A stretch of 17,500 nt of DNA from Chromera velia (GCA_018398765.1 JAHBMJ010001916.1:1-17500); one strand, 5' to 3'; positions 1-8,919 are shown, counted from the first letter of the stretch. Numbers and translations: made by a program. The notes: generated by a model from the letters alone, not told the origin.

Positions 1-151
1 GAAAGGGAAGGAGGGGGGGTGGAGGGGGAGGGGGACGGGAGAGGTGGAAGGTTGTCTCTTTTACGTCTTTTCTCAACCCAAAAAGATGTCCGGAGGAAGG
101 GAGGAACAGCAGCTGCCCCTACCCAGAACGTTCTATCCCATCCAGTCTTAA

Positions 152-412
152 CTACTTCACATTCCCTCCTCTTTCCCTTCCCCCCCCTCACATTCACGAT
201 ACGAGTGATTAGCCCCCCGCCCTCCCCCGGCAAGGGGAAAGACTCCTCCTCCTCTGCTTGCACCTCCTCCTCGGTGCTGCAGAGGAAGCCAGGGCATCTG
301 CCTCCTCTTAAGGTGCCTCCACATGCGGAACAGTTTTTTTTTCTTCTCCTCCAAAGCCCTCTCCGTAGTCCCTCCCTCTCTCTGAGTCTTCTAGCAATCT
401 TCTTGTCAGCAT
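152..412 (-). pseudogene. Weak coding-like fragment with a four-cysteine motif, frame broken at a homopolymer
   Basis: Reading the minus strand from an ATG at 412 gives about 23 hydrophilic codons. At the T-run 334-342 (A-run on the minus strand) the frame must shift by one to stay open. The shifted frame then reads NCSACGGTLRGGRCPGFLC, a C-x2-C-x7-C-x4-C spacing, followed by an acidic and glycine-rich tail ending at TAG 154-152. The cysteine spacing recalls a small zinc-binding knuckle, but the usual histidine of a retroviral-type CCHC knuckle is absent. It lies downstream, in transcription sense, of the decayed minus-strand gene at 4582-1592 and could be its last remnant. The run-length shift may be a real mutation or a sequencing error. 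I do not recognise the family. Confidence 0.2.
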
Positions 413-598
413 TTCTCAAGAATCTCTCGGGGGGAGGTCTCAGGAACACCGAGAGCCCCTCTGATCCTAGGTTCCCCAACCATGGGAAAGCTGTAGTGAA
501 GGCACGAGGGGGGGGCAGGAGAAGCAGAGCATGGGGACGATGGTGGAGTAACAGGCAAAGGCACTTCTCATGGGGAGATGACCTGGGCCTCCCAACAC

Positions 599-930
599 TC
601 AGGTTCAACTATATCTTGCACGTGCATTTCTGGGGTGGGAGGGGGAAGAGGAGGCAAAAAGAGAGAAGGAAGAGATGATGAGGAAATAGGAGAAGAAGAA
701 GAAGAAAAAGACGGGAGGGGTGGGGAAGGGAAAGATGGATCAAGAGGAGAAAAAAGAGGAGAGGAAGAAGAAGAGGGAAAAAAAGCCCGACCCACACCCC
801 CACCCTCCCGGACACCCCTAACGCACCCCTCCTCTGTTTGAACGCGAACAGGAGGGACATTTATCGATTCACAAATAGGAAGAGGAGAGGAAGATAAAGA
901 ATGAGAAGAAGAAGAAAACACAGGGGGAAG
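599..930. repeat. Purine-rich low-complexity tract
   Basis: The plus strand is dominated by G and A (GGAAGA, GAAGAAG, GGGAAA) apart from a C-rich patch at 786-835. Frames on either strand here give only Glu/Lys/Arg/Gly or Ser/Pro/Leu runs, so I treat them as spurious. Confidence 0.7.
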
Positions 931-1185
931 AGAATCAGTTGGTCGATCGATCGAGACGGTTCGAATCGGGTGAAGGGAGGGTCCGACCCGGAGGCCCCCC
1001 TCCCCTCCGGCACAACACCTGCAGGGTTCTGAGAAAGAATCGAATCGAATCGGGTGGGGGAAGGGTCCGGGCTACCATGTCACAGGCGTTACCCGTCCCT
1101 CCCCCCCAGCCGTGTCATAGGCGGATACTCTCACACCAGTACCGGAGGGGGGGAAAGAAAGGAAAAAAACAGAAGAGGGAGATGC

Positions 1186-1560
1186 GGAAGGAATAAGAGG
1201 AGAAGAATGAGAAGAAGAAGAGGAAAGAGAAGGAGAAGAAGAAGAAAATGGAGAAAAAGAGAAAGAGGAAGAAGACGAGAGATACCTCCAGTGGTCTGGT
1301 TTCACCCCCTCCACCCCTCTCTGTCCGTTCTCACCCTTGTTCTTGCCCACATCAGAGCCGGGGGATGGGGAAGAGAAGAACGAAGCAGAAAAAGAAGAAG
1401 AAGAAGAAGAAGAAGAAGAAGAAGAAGGAGAAGAAGAAGACGAAAAAGAAGAAGAAGAAGAAGAAGAAGAAGAAGAAGAAGAAGAAGAAGATCAAGAAGA
1501 AGAAAAAGAAAAGTGAGACGAAGAGAGAGAGGAAGGAGGAGGAGGAGGAGGAGGTCGGGG
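1186..1560. repeat. (GAA)n microsatellite and flanking GA-rich DNA
   Basis: An imperfect GAA/GAAGA array is purest at about 1388-1516 and interrupted by GGA, AAA and CGA variants. A pyrimidine-rich break sits at 1285-1350. Long open frames on both strands here are poly-Lys/Arg/Glu or poly-Leu/Ser by-products of the triplet repeat. Such strand-asymmetric purine tracts can form triplex DNA, but the sequence does not show a function. Confidence 0.85.
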
Positions 1561-1591
1561 GGAAAAAGAGCGCTTCTGTGGATTGGAAGAT

Positions 1592-2025
1592 TCGATGACG
1601 GTCCTCTTCCTTCTATCATACATTCTTCTTTGCCCCCTGTCCCTCCGGCCGTGGCACTCTCCTGCACTCTCTTGACTACAGGAAGAAGGGAGATATAAGA
1701 TGCAGTCATCATCAGATGTAAGAGGAGCAAAGTATGAAAGAAAGCGCTCTTTCTTCTCAGATCGGGGAGGGAGAGAGGGCGAAAAGTTCCTTACGTTCCC
1801 TAATTTCTCACCCCCCCTCTTAACCAGGGTAAAAGGTCGCTCATGCACAGTCACCTGCATGAGGGCCTCCACCTCATAACAAGAAAAGAATCCATCCTTC
1901 AAAACAGGGGGGTAAGAACAAGAAGGTGAGGGGGGAAGTCTATCAATTGCTATCTGTGTGTCTGCCTGCCTGAAGCCTGCCCTAACCCCTTTAAAATTTC
2001 TACGACTGACTGTCTGACCGGCTGT
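1592..2025 (-). CDS. Open coding-like segment, probable exon of the decayed minus-strand gene; function unknown
   Basis: The frame beginning right after a strong acceptor (CAG at 2028-2026, preceded by a long pyrimidine tract) is open for about 145 codons before it runs into the GAA tract. Its composition is ordinary, unlike the repeats nearby. It includes YEVEALMQVTVHERPFTL, then FLSYFAPLTSDDDCILYL, then an Arg-rich stretch. No domain is recognised. A 54-bp intron (2079-2026) would join it to the upstream exon, but the splice as drawn puts the downstream part in another frame that has stops. Either the junction lies elsewhere or a one-base shift has occurred. The exon assignment is inferred; the open frame and the acceptor are visible. 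Confidence 0.35.
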
Positions 2026-2079
2026 CTGAGAGAAGGAGAGAAAAGAAGGAGGAGGGAGGTCTCTACCTACTAAAACTAC
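2026..2079 (-). other. Candidate 54-bp intron
   Basis: On the minus strand the exon end CAGAAG is followed by GTAGTTTT and closed by a pyrimidine run ending in CTCTCAG. Both terminal dinucleotides fit a GT-AG intron. The acceptor is strong and the donor is average. Spliced phase does not match the best downstream frame, which lowers confidence. Confidence 0.35.
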
Positions 2080-3120
2080 CTTCTGTCCCCCACCGAAACC
2101 TCCCCCCCAAATCCCTTTCCCGACTTCCCCACGTTCACCCCGGCAGAGGAGGAGGAGGAAGAAGAAGATGAGACCGGCTGGTCTGTAGGCCAAACTTCCC
2201 CCCTCTGCTTGAGGGACTCGTCCCTCTCCTTCCTTCTTTCCTCCTCCCACCTCTTCTGCGCCTCAGGACTCCTTCTAGTCCCAGCTAGGACTATTCCCCC
2301 TTCTTCTTCACTGAAGATATAACCCCCCTCTCCCTCTTCCTCGGCGAGGGAGAGGGGGGGGCTTCTTCCAGCGCGGAGGTGCATACAGACCTGTCGTCAC
2401 CCTCCTCCCCCTCCCTGGCAGAAACAGAGTAAAGTGACTCACTTCCTAAAGTCAGAGAAGGGGCCGCTCCGGCCCTTGCGACTCTGATTTTCCTTTTTTG
2501 ACCCCCCTCCTCATTTTTCTCTCCTATCGCCCCCCCTCTGTCCTAGAGTCAAACCCCCCTCTCTCTTACTCCCTTTAATGGGGGCGATGATGGATCCCGG
2601 GGCAGCCTTCAGCCTTTTTCTCAGGACAGCCGTGGGGGGTACCGTCCAAGAATTTATCTTGCTTGGAGGAGGGAGATGCACGACAGTTGGGGGCTGGGGT
2701 GGGACTGTCACGGGAGTCGCAGGGTGAGGGGAGAGGAGGGCCGGGGAAACAGGCTGCTGCTGTTGCTTCTCCAAAGAAGTGACGGGAACAGACGAGGCTT
2801 CCTTCCCGGCTGCCGCGCTCTCGCCGAAATCCCCAGGGAAGATGTCCCATCCCTTTCCCTCCCCTCTCCGTTGTCTCCCTCTTGGAGGTCCCCTCTGCAT
2901 CTGCTGTGTCTCTGTCTGCTCATTCATGAGGCTAAGCATCGCTTCCACCAGGTCCCCCTCCTCAGCCAGGGCCTACTTTACCGCCTCCCTCTCTACTCCT
3001 GTCTGTCTTATAATAATATCTATCTCCAATAATTATTCTCTTTGTTCCTCCTTCCTTTGCACTCGTCTCTCCTCTTCCTCCTCTCTTTCTTTTTTCCCTC
3101 CTTCTGCTCTCTCTCTCTCT

Positions 3121-3354
3121 GCCTCGATGTCTCTATCCCGGGCTCGAGGTCAAGCCTGCTCTGCATCCTCCATCACCACGTCACCAGCACCCCCCTTCCC
3201 CCTTTTCTTTTTTCTTCCTTCTGCTCTCTCTCCCTCTGCCTCGATGTCCCTATCCCAGGCTCGAAGTCGAGCCTGCCTATCTGCATCCTCCATCTCCACG
3301 TCACCAGTACCCTCCTTCCTCTTTTTTTTTTTCTTCTTACCCGTTCCCCCATTC
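3121..3354. repeat. Two tandem 117-bp units inside the decayed gene
   Basis: Units start at 3121 and 3238, both with GCCTCGATGT, and are similar along most of their length. The period is exactly 39 codons, so the repeat preserves the minus-strand frame. Unit one carries TCA (minus TGA) at 3150-3152 where unit two has TCG (minus CGA) at 3267-3269. Confidence 0.85.
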
Positions 3355-3513
3355 CCTTTCCCCCCCCCTAGCCACCCCCCCAGGCTGCCGGCTAGATGAG
3401 GGAGGCCTCCCTCCCGTCCGACTTGGAGTATAGCCAGATCCTGTAAGAAGGGCTGATTGCCCCCCACGGGCCGAGCAGACCGTTCTTCCCCTCTCCCATG
3501 TCCCCTATCCAAC

Positions 3514-3623
3514 TGACCCCCCATCCCCGGAGGAACCACCAGCAAGACCTCCGAAATCTGACCCTCCATCCCCGGAGGAGCTACCGGCACATTTCCCGAA
3601 ACCTGACCCCCTACCCCCGCAGG
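3514..3623. repeat. 45-bp tandem repeat, two full units and a partial third
   Basis: Units begin TGACCC at 3514, 3559 and 3604. They share a core CATCCCCGGAGGA, and the period is 15 codons. On the minus strand each unit encodes a segment ending PPGM followed by xGQ. Confidence 0.8.
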
Positions 3624-4582
3624 TAGGCAGAGGAATGGGGGCAGGGGAAACTGGGGGCGGTAGTGAGGCCACGTCTGCTGGGGGATCTGAAGGAAGGGAG
3701 GGAGGTTAGAGCAAGGGAGTGAGTGTAAGAGAGAGGGCTGGGGAAAGGCCAGCAGAGGCTCCCCAACTCCGGTAAGGGGCCCGTTTGATCCCATCTGTCC
3801 TTGTTCCTCGGGGTTGGGTCTGCTCTCCCTCTGCTGCATCCTCTCAATATCCCTATCTCTCATTCACCACGCCTCTCCGGTTCCTTCCGTTTCGTCCATC
3901 ATAACTCTCCCTCTGCCTCTATCCCCACCTTTGCTTCTCCCCTCTTCCCTCTCCCTTTCCCTGGAGGCCGAATTTATATTCCGGGTGGCTCCCCCCCGGT
4001 GAGTCAGCGCGAAGTCCCTGTTCCCTCCCATATGCAACCCGGCCCCCCCGATGCCCCTCCCAACCCCGTCGATTACAGGGGGGTGAGCGTGCCCAAAGCG
4101 ATTAGAGGGAGGGAGAGGGGGGCTCGGGTTCCCTCGCCCCCGTTCCAGAATCCCCCTCATCTGGTCCTCGATTCTTCCCTGTCCATAAGCCCCACCCCCT
4201 TGGCTGAAGGGAGGGGTCGTCCGTCTGTCTCCCCTCTCCCCAGTCTCTGTCCTCCCATCCCCTCTCCCCCTTTCTGGGGAAGAGCCCTGCACGAGGGATC
4301 TCTGGACATGGGTGGGGGGTCTCTGCCCCGTCGAAACCTGCAGGCAGAAGGGGGGTGAACGAACGTTCGATGCCCCTGCTGGGGCGAGAGATGTAGCCTG
4401 TCTCCATCTGTTAAAATGCCTCGAATTCGCCGAGGCAGGCAGGAACTTACTTGCAGTACCAGCCCCCGGCCGGACAGAGAAGTGCACAGAGAGATGAGGG
4501 TCGTTGAGCAAGAACTCTGAGATCGTACCGAAGAGCGGGTAAACCCCGCAGTCATCGCCGGAGAAAACGTTCGCCGCCCGTT

Positions 4583-4605
4583 CTGAGGAGAAGAAAAGAA
4601 ATTAT
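4583..4605 (-). other. Splice acceptor for the minus-strand gene
   Basis: Minus-strand sequence TTTCTTTTCTTCTCCTCAG is a textbook polypyrimidine tract plus CAG, and a coding-like frame opens immediately after it. I could not identify the upstream exon or donor in 4604-5816. Confidence 0.5.
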
Positions 4606-5816
4606 ATAATTTAGTGATATACATTAATGAGGGCACTAGCCTTTCGGATATCCCTCTGGACAAGAAACGAGATCGAAATCTAGATCAAAGTACCGCCTTA
4701 CAAATTAGCTTCTCAGCCTGCGTATGCTCTACCCCCCTACCCGGCCGGGCCGGCCCCTTAGGGCCCTAGCTAGCCCCCTGGGCTCCGGGCTTCCTGATCT
4801 CAGGCTAGTTCTTGGCCAGAGTCTAGGTCCAACTCTAGGCTAGAGTTTATTAATGCTAGAACAATTATACGTATCTCTTGATGGTGCAAGTCAACACCCG
4901 GCAGTACCGCACTGCAGCCGCAGTGTGCACTGACATTACAGCCTGGTCTGCAGGCAAACCTAGAACATTGATCATAACTAGGATCATAATTAATATATCG
5001 TAACCTAGATCGTAACCCTTTTCTGTGTTCCACTTGCACTTCATCAGAGAGAATCAGGCATAATTTAATGAATCCGGCCTACCCTATTCATGATCGATGT
5101 GCCGGTAGTTGCAGGTTTTGAAGAGCAACGTAAGAATACATATATTGTAATAGGATGCACCGTTGCATGAATACACGCATAGAGTAGAGTAATGTGCATG
5201 GATGCATGATGCAAGGCTGACATCAAACAACTGGCACACAGGTCTAGGGCTTCAGCCCCAAACACAATATAGTCTTTTATAATGTATTTAATTAGAATCT
5301 GAGTCATATAATGTTATAACACTAACTGAGTGGCCCAGTTTAAGCCCGGCGGGTAATGAGCAATGCTAGGAACGATAGCTAGAACGATAGTCACACTAGT
5401 GACCTTTATTTTTTTTATGATATATCTAAACTGCATACCTAGCTTGTAGGGCCTGTATGTGGCGCCGCTACAAGGCTGGCATGGTACTTAGTCGCTCGAT
5501 AGGCTACTCGCATGGAGTAGGGCGCAGGATCGATGAGTGCATGCGTCTATGCACTAAAAGATACTTACAGTGAGGTATGCGTTCTGTAGCTAAGCAAGAG
5601 AGAGAGTCTGGAAAGCAGTAGAAACTGAATGATTGGCATGAGTGGTTGTTGTTAGAACTGCAAGATGCAACTCCTTCTATGAACGGTTGATCGAGAATGT
5701 CTCTGTCTAGCCCACCACACTGCTAGCTTCATGATTACTTAGCCCAGTATACACACAGCTTATATAGCTGCATATATGATAAAACATTAAAACTTAAATG
5801 TACTCTTATTTATGAT
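4604..5816. other. Non-coding stretch, CTAG-rich
   Basis: No convincing coding frame, RNA gene or transposon end is visible. The stretch has a short GC-rich patch (4735-4795, GGCCGGGCCGGCC-like) and is otherwise AT-leaning. The tetranucleotide CTAG occurs about 19 times in roughly 1.15 kb by hand count. It may be an upstream intron or flank of the minus-strand gene, or old repeat DNA. Confidence 0.5.
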
Positions 5817-6296
5817 CTAGTTTATAGTCTAATTTATTTTTTTTACTCAACGTATACAGTGTACTCATCTTTATGGACGATTAAACCATAAAAATTAGCA
5901 TAAAAGACTGATTAAGTAGAACTTAGAGTGCCGAGCCTAGAGTGTCGCAACTAGGCGTAGGTCATTAAAAAAAAAAAAACACCTTTAAAAAAAATTTTTA
6001 AAAACCCTTGAATAAAATTTATTTACAAAAATACCTCCCCTGCAAAAACTGAAAGAGGCTCAAACAATTTAAGACCGGTTTTGAGCTTCTAAAACCCCAA
6101 TGAGTTTTTTTAAAATACTTACAGTTATTTACAAGAACTTTTTTTTTCAGTCAATATATATCTTTAGCCTCTGAGTCCATATTTTTTTAGTCATTTCTTC
6201 TACTATTTCCTAGTATATTTTACATTATTTCATACGTTTTTTACTTAAAATTTTTATGTTTAAATTTATAGTATTATATGTATGATTGAACTTTTT

Positions 6297-6885
6297 TGAA
6301 CAGTCATAGAACATGCGCGTTGCCTTCTTCCAACACTTCCTCTGTCTGTGTCTTTCTCTTCTTCTTTATTTGGACCTGTCTTCTCTTTCCAAGTCAGACG
6401 CCAGCCTATTTGCATGAGTGCGTTAACCTCATCTCTATTCACTTCCGAATCTTTTCAAAGTCAAAGATGTCTGCAACTCAAAGAATGTTTTCAAAACGAG
6501 TTATATCATTATCTTTAACCATCAGACCAAATGTTGTTGTTTCACCACTGCGCTCAAATAGAGGGGCGCGAAGACACTTGACCATGCAATCTTTGTGTTT
6601 TGGATCACGAGCGGCAGGACCGGTGAACTTCCTGCCTGAAGCACTAAAAATAGCCTGCACTTACACTAATTTGTAACACTCCACCTCCCCCTTCTCTCCT
6701 TTCAATTTGCTCAATGTGTGCAACCATATCCATGCTTTTTCTTTTATGACCTGGCTGGTTTCATCCATCACCCGTCTCCTCTCTGTCTGAACACGGTCAA
6801 AGCAGTGCTCTTGAAGGCAAGGTTGGCGCGAGACAGCTGTAGGGGAGGTATATTGAGATGATTTGTTTCTCCTTCGTAAAAGATG
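6297..6885 (-). pseudogene. Decayed frame of unknown protein inside repeat copy A
   Basis: The minus strand from 6885 is open to TAA 6663-6661, with segments such as QEHCFDRVQTERRRVMDE and EKAWIWLHTLSKLKGE. It continues in the same frame after that stop with KFTGPAARDPKHKDCMVKC, then TTTFGLMVKDNDITRFENIL, to TGA 6480-6478. It reads on as VADIFDFEKIRK and is cut short where copy A lacks 129 bp. A different frame (EVNRDEVNALMQIGWRLTWK) is open down to about 6297. Both stops are shared with copy B, so they predate the duplication or are not acting as stops. No conserved catalytic motif is recognised. Position inside inverted repeats suggests a transposon-encoded protein; that is inference. Confidence 0.4.
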
Positions 6886-7447
6886 TCAAAATCCATGTTT
6901 TTGCAAAGGAAACAAATATGTACAGGAGACTGTGCGTACTTGGAAAAAAGAAATGAAAAAAGAGAGTTTTTTGTGGTGGAGGGCAGATGAGGGGGACAAT
7001 GATCACTATGACATCCTTCTCCCTGAATGAGAAAGAAACGACCTAGGAAACGAATGCTTCTCTGCCTTTGTTTGATTGACTGAGCAGCCTAGGTTTTCTT
7101 TAAGGTGAATTTCTGCTTGTGCAATACAGTCAAATCTCGCAATTTTGTTTTCATATTAATTATGCCATAAGTGATTGTCTCAGAGTGAGAAGGTCACTGA
7201 AAACGCGAGGCTGCAAGTATATAGTTTAGTAGGGGCTCAACCTGGGGTTTGGCATGCAAGAGTGAAGACTGCGGTTCGAAGCTCTCTGAATGAACATGGT
7301 TTCATTTTCCTTGCTGCTCAGACTTGTTGATCAATCAATAAAGCATATTTAATCAATTCATTTACTTTCAATTGTCCTATAATTGTCCTTAAAGTTTTTG
7401 AAGAGGCTATAGTGAATAGGAGGCAAAGACTAGGTCCCTAGCATCAA

Positions 7448-7463
7448 CCTAGGTATACCTAGG
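7448..7463. repeat. 16-bp perfect palindrome
   Basis: CCTAGGTATACCTAGG is its own reverse complement and is itself flanked by direct GCATCAAC copies. It is preserved base for base in copy B at 16699-16714. It may be a binding or structural site of the repeat, or a remnant. Confidence 0.8.
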
Positions 7464-7584
7464 CATCAACATCAAAACTCTAAACAAAAAAAAAACTCTT
7501 AAAAAAAAATGGAAAGAAAAACGCCCAATAAAATTTAGAGTTTCTTTAAATGGCCTACGCCTAGTGTTGCAAGCATCTATGGGT

Positions 7585-7591
7585 TAGAGTG
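7585..7591. repeat. Left target site duplication of the LTR element
   Basis: TAGAGTG, matching CAGAGTG at 9503-9509 and the empty site in copy B (16836-16842). The first base is changed C to T. Confidence 0.85.
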
Positions 7592-8174
7592 CGTAATGTT
7601 CCAGAAGCATGCTGCTCCTGTTTTTTTGCTTGTCGATGTGCACTTCTTTTCTTTTTTTCCATTTGGTAAGGGGCGCATGCCAAGCGAATTGATTTTTAAA
7701 GCGCGTAAGTCCCCATCCGGATCCTTAAATGCTGCGCGCGCCATCATTGTTTCGGCTTGTTTCATGCATGATATTCATCTTTTCATGCGCTTCTCTCTCT
7801 TTGACTGATCCCGGCTCGCCTCTCCTGTCAGTGATTGCACATTGAGTGACGCACGCTGAGTCCCGATTGTTTATGCAAGTGATTGCCATCCCTGAAACTC
7901 TTTCACTTCTTGTTTGGGGCTTTCCGGGGTTCTCGCACGCAGGGATTCTGTCAGGCGTCTCCTCTCGCGTGCATTTTGACTCATAAAATTTCTCATTGTT
8001 TCGTCTTGATCGATTGCTAGAATTGAACGTTTTTTCTTCTGGGAGTGGCTCTCTGCTTGCCACTCAGTAACGACTTTCTCTGGAATAAGGACCTACGGAT
8101 CGATTTCATCGTGAGTCTTTATTTCTGTCTTCGTGTGTAGCTAGATATTCGTTCTTATAGTCTAGTAAACATCT
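7592..8174 (+). repeat. 5' LTR
   Basis: Begins CGTAATGTTCC and ends AAACATCT. It aligns without gaps to the 3' LTR with 24 differences, all transitions. A short inverted pair ATGTT/AACAT lies near the ends, with TG at 7597 and CA ending at 8171. The canonical TG...CA ends are therefore 5 and 3 bases inside the limits set by the empty site. Confidence 0.9.
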
Positions 8175-8863
8175 TGTGGTCCCGGCTCCAAACGGTGCGC
8201 TACCTCCGTTCGCACCCATCTCTCGGGATCCACGTCCGTCTTTCCTCCGACCCGACCAAGCTGACTGCTATCGAGCATGGGGACTCATCGTTTGGCAACG
8301 CCGCCTCCCCACATCCTCAGACGGGCTGGGTTGTTTTTATCAATAACTCACCTCTCATTTGGAAGAGCAGGAGGCAGTCCCGTGTAGCAAGATCAACTAC
8401 AAGAGCAGAGGTGCTCGCTCTGGAGGAAGGCATCGACGCTGCGCTGCATTTTGCGAACTGCACCGCCCCCTTCTACTCCAACATCCGTGTTGGAATTGGC
8501 TGCGATGCAGCGAACGTTTTGTCTCTGCTGTTGTCTGGCGCCTCTTCTTCTGCCGAGCGTGCCCTCCTCCCCATTATCCGGGAGATGCAGGACAAGGCTT
8601 GTGTCGTTCCCCTCCAGGCCGCCACTGACTTGGTCGAGCAACATAGGATTGGCATCTTCAAGATCCCTACCGATTCCAACCTCTCTGACCTCCTCACGAA
8701 GGCGCTCGACCTTGGCGCTCTGACTCGTCTCATGAGTCCCTTTCCCTCTGTTTCTCCGGTGTTTAGGAGCGAGATTGTGTCTTCTCTTCCTCCTCTTGCT
8801 CTGCGTGACCGCCCGACGATGGAGAAAGAAAGAAGGGGGGATGGGGAGGAGCTGACCGCATGA
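8174..8863 (+). CDS. Ty1/copia RNase H domain fragment (3' end of pol)
   Basis: A 229-residue open frame without an ATG start runs from the LTR junction to TGA at 8861. It opens with VRYLRSHPSLG, the conserved link between copia reverse transcriptase and RNase H. It then shows the expected motifs in order: HGDSSFGN (Asp37), GWVVFINNSPLIWKSRRQS, ARSTTRAEVLALEEG (Glu79), GCDAANVLSLL (Asp111) and IPTDSNLSDLLTKAL (Asp172). These match the four acidic catalytic residues and the terminal TK motif of copia-type RNase H, which removes RNA from the RNA-DNA hybrid during reverse transcription. The frame starts where the LTR ends, so everything upstream in pol has been deleted. The tail after about residue 180 is poorly conserved and typical of a pol C-terminus. 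The domain is intact, but the fragment has no start codon of its own. Confidence 0.88.
   Translation: MWSRLQTVRYLRSHPSLGIHVRLSSDPTKLTAIEHGDSSFGNAASPHPQTGWVVFINNSPLIWKSRRQSRVARSTTRAEVLALEEGIDAALHFANCTAPFYSNIRVGIGCDAANVLSLLLSGASSSAERALLPIIREMQDKACVVPLQAATDLVEQHRIGIFKIPTDSNLSDLLTKALDLGALTRLMSPFPSVSPVFRSEIVSSLPPLALRDRPTMEKERRGDGEELTA
8177..8190 (+). other. Primer-binding-site-like sequence
   Basis: TGGTCCCGGCTCCA starts with the TGG complementary to a tRNA CCA end and lies two bases past the 5' LTR, where a PBS belongs. It is also part of the pol coding sequence, so the resemblance may be chance. A tRNA whose 3' end is complementary would support it. Confidence 0.25.
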
Positions 8864-8904
8864 CAGCGTTTTGTTTGTTTCCCGGTTTTGTCAGCTACCG
8901 CTGT

Positions 8905-8916
8905 AGAAAGAAGAAG
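8905..8916 (+). promoter_or_regulatory. Polypurine tract before the 3' LTR
   Basis: AGAAAGAAGAAG sits three bases before the 3' LTR, the usual place for the plus-strand primer of an LTR retrotransposon. Confidence 0.55.
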
Positions 8917-8919
8917 CCA

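Larger units (their letters stand above)
2080..4582 (-). pseudogene. Long decayed coding frame (about 830 codons) with in-frame stops and no visible frameshift; unknown, possibly gag-like
   Basis: One minus-strand frame can be followed from just after an acceptor at 4583 to about 2080. It is interrupted by TGA at 3866-3864, TGA at 3152-3150, TAA at 3035-3033, TAG at 2975-2973, and TGAs at 2513-2511, 2441-2439 and 2399-2397. Composition stays protein-like across the stops. The start has ordinary residues ([20 protein letters not shown]), then comes an Arg/Gly-rich region, two 15-residue repeats ending VxPPGM, and two 39-residue charged repeats sharing MEDA and RDRDIEAE. A segment reading EEGDLVEAMLSLMNEQTETQ, a poly-Gln/Pro region and a Ser run follow. 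The stop at 3152 aligns with a CGA (Arg) codon in the second 39-residue repeat, so at least that stop is a C-to-T change. No family is recognised. A disordered host protein or a transposon gag-like protein would both fit. Confidence 0.5.
5951..7564. mobile_element. Unit bounded by 16-bp inverted repeats, copy A (possible DNA transposon)
   Basis: CTAGGCGTAGGTCATT at 5951-5966 is the reverse complement of 7549-7564 with one mismatch, itself a transition. The match weakens just outside, though GCAAC-like bases continue on both sides. The unit encloses the decayed minus-strand frame, as expected of a DNA transposon with its transposase. No clear target duplication was found, and the family is not recognised. 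Confidence 0.4.

Noticed and set aside
1054-1698. Long plus- and minus-strand frames across the GAA tract
   Set aside because: They encode only Arg/Lys/Glu or Leu/Ser runs produced by the triplet repeat; open frames are expected in any stop-free microsatellite.
4408-4450. 43-bp intron-like sequence on the minus strand (GTAAGTTCC ... TTTTAACAG)
   Set aside because: Both splice signals look good, but reading straight through keeps the long frame open, whereas removing it shifts to a frame that ends sooner.
5065-5307. Minus-strand Cys/His-rich frame
   Set aside because: No zinc-finger spacing; the residues come from TGCATG-like repeats and no neighbouring exon or start context supports it.
6296-6676. 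Plus-strand frame of 126 codons in repeat copy A
   Set aside because: The counterpart in copy B breaks early, and the minus strand of the same interval has far better protein-like composition.
7577-8063. Small frames within the LTRs on both strands
   Set aside because: They differ between the two LTRs, lie wholly in non-coding LTR sequence and have no supporting motif.
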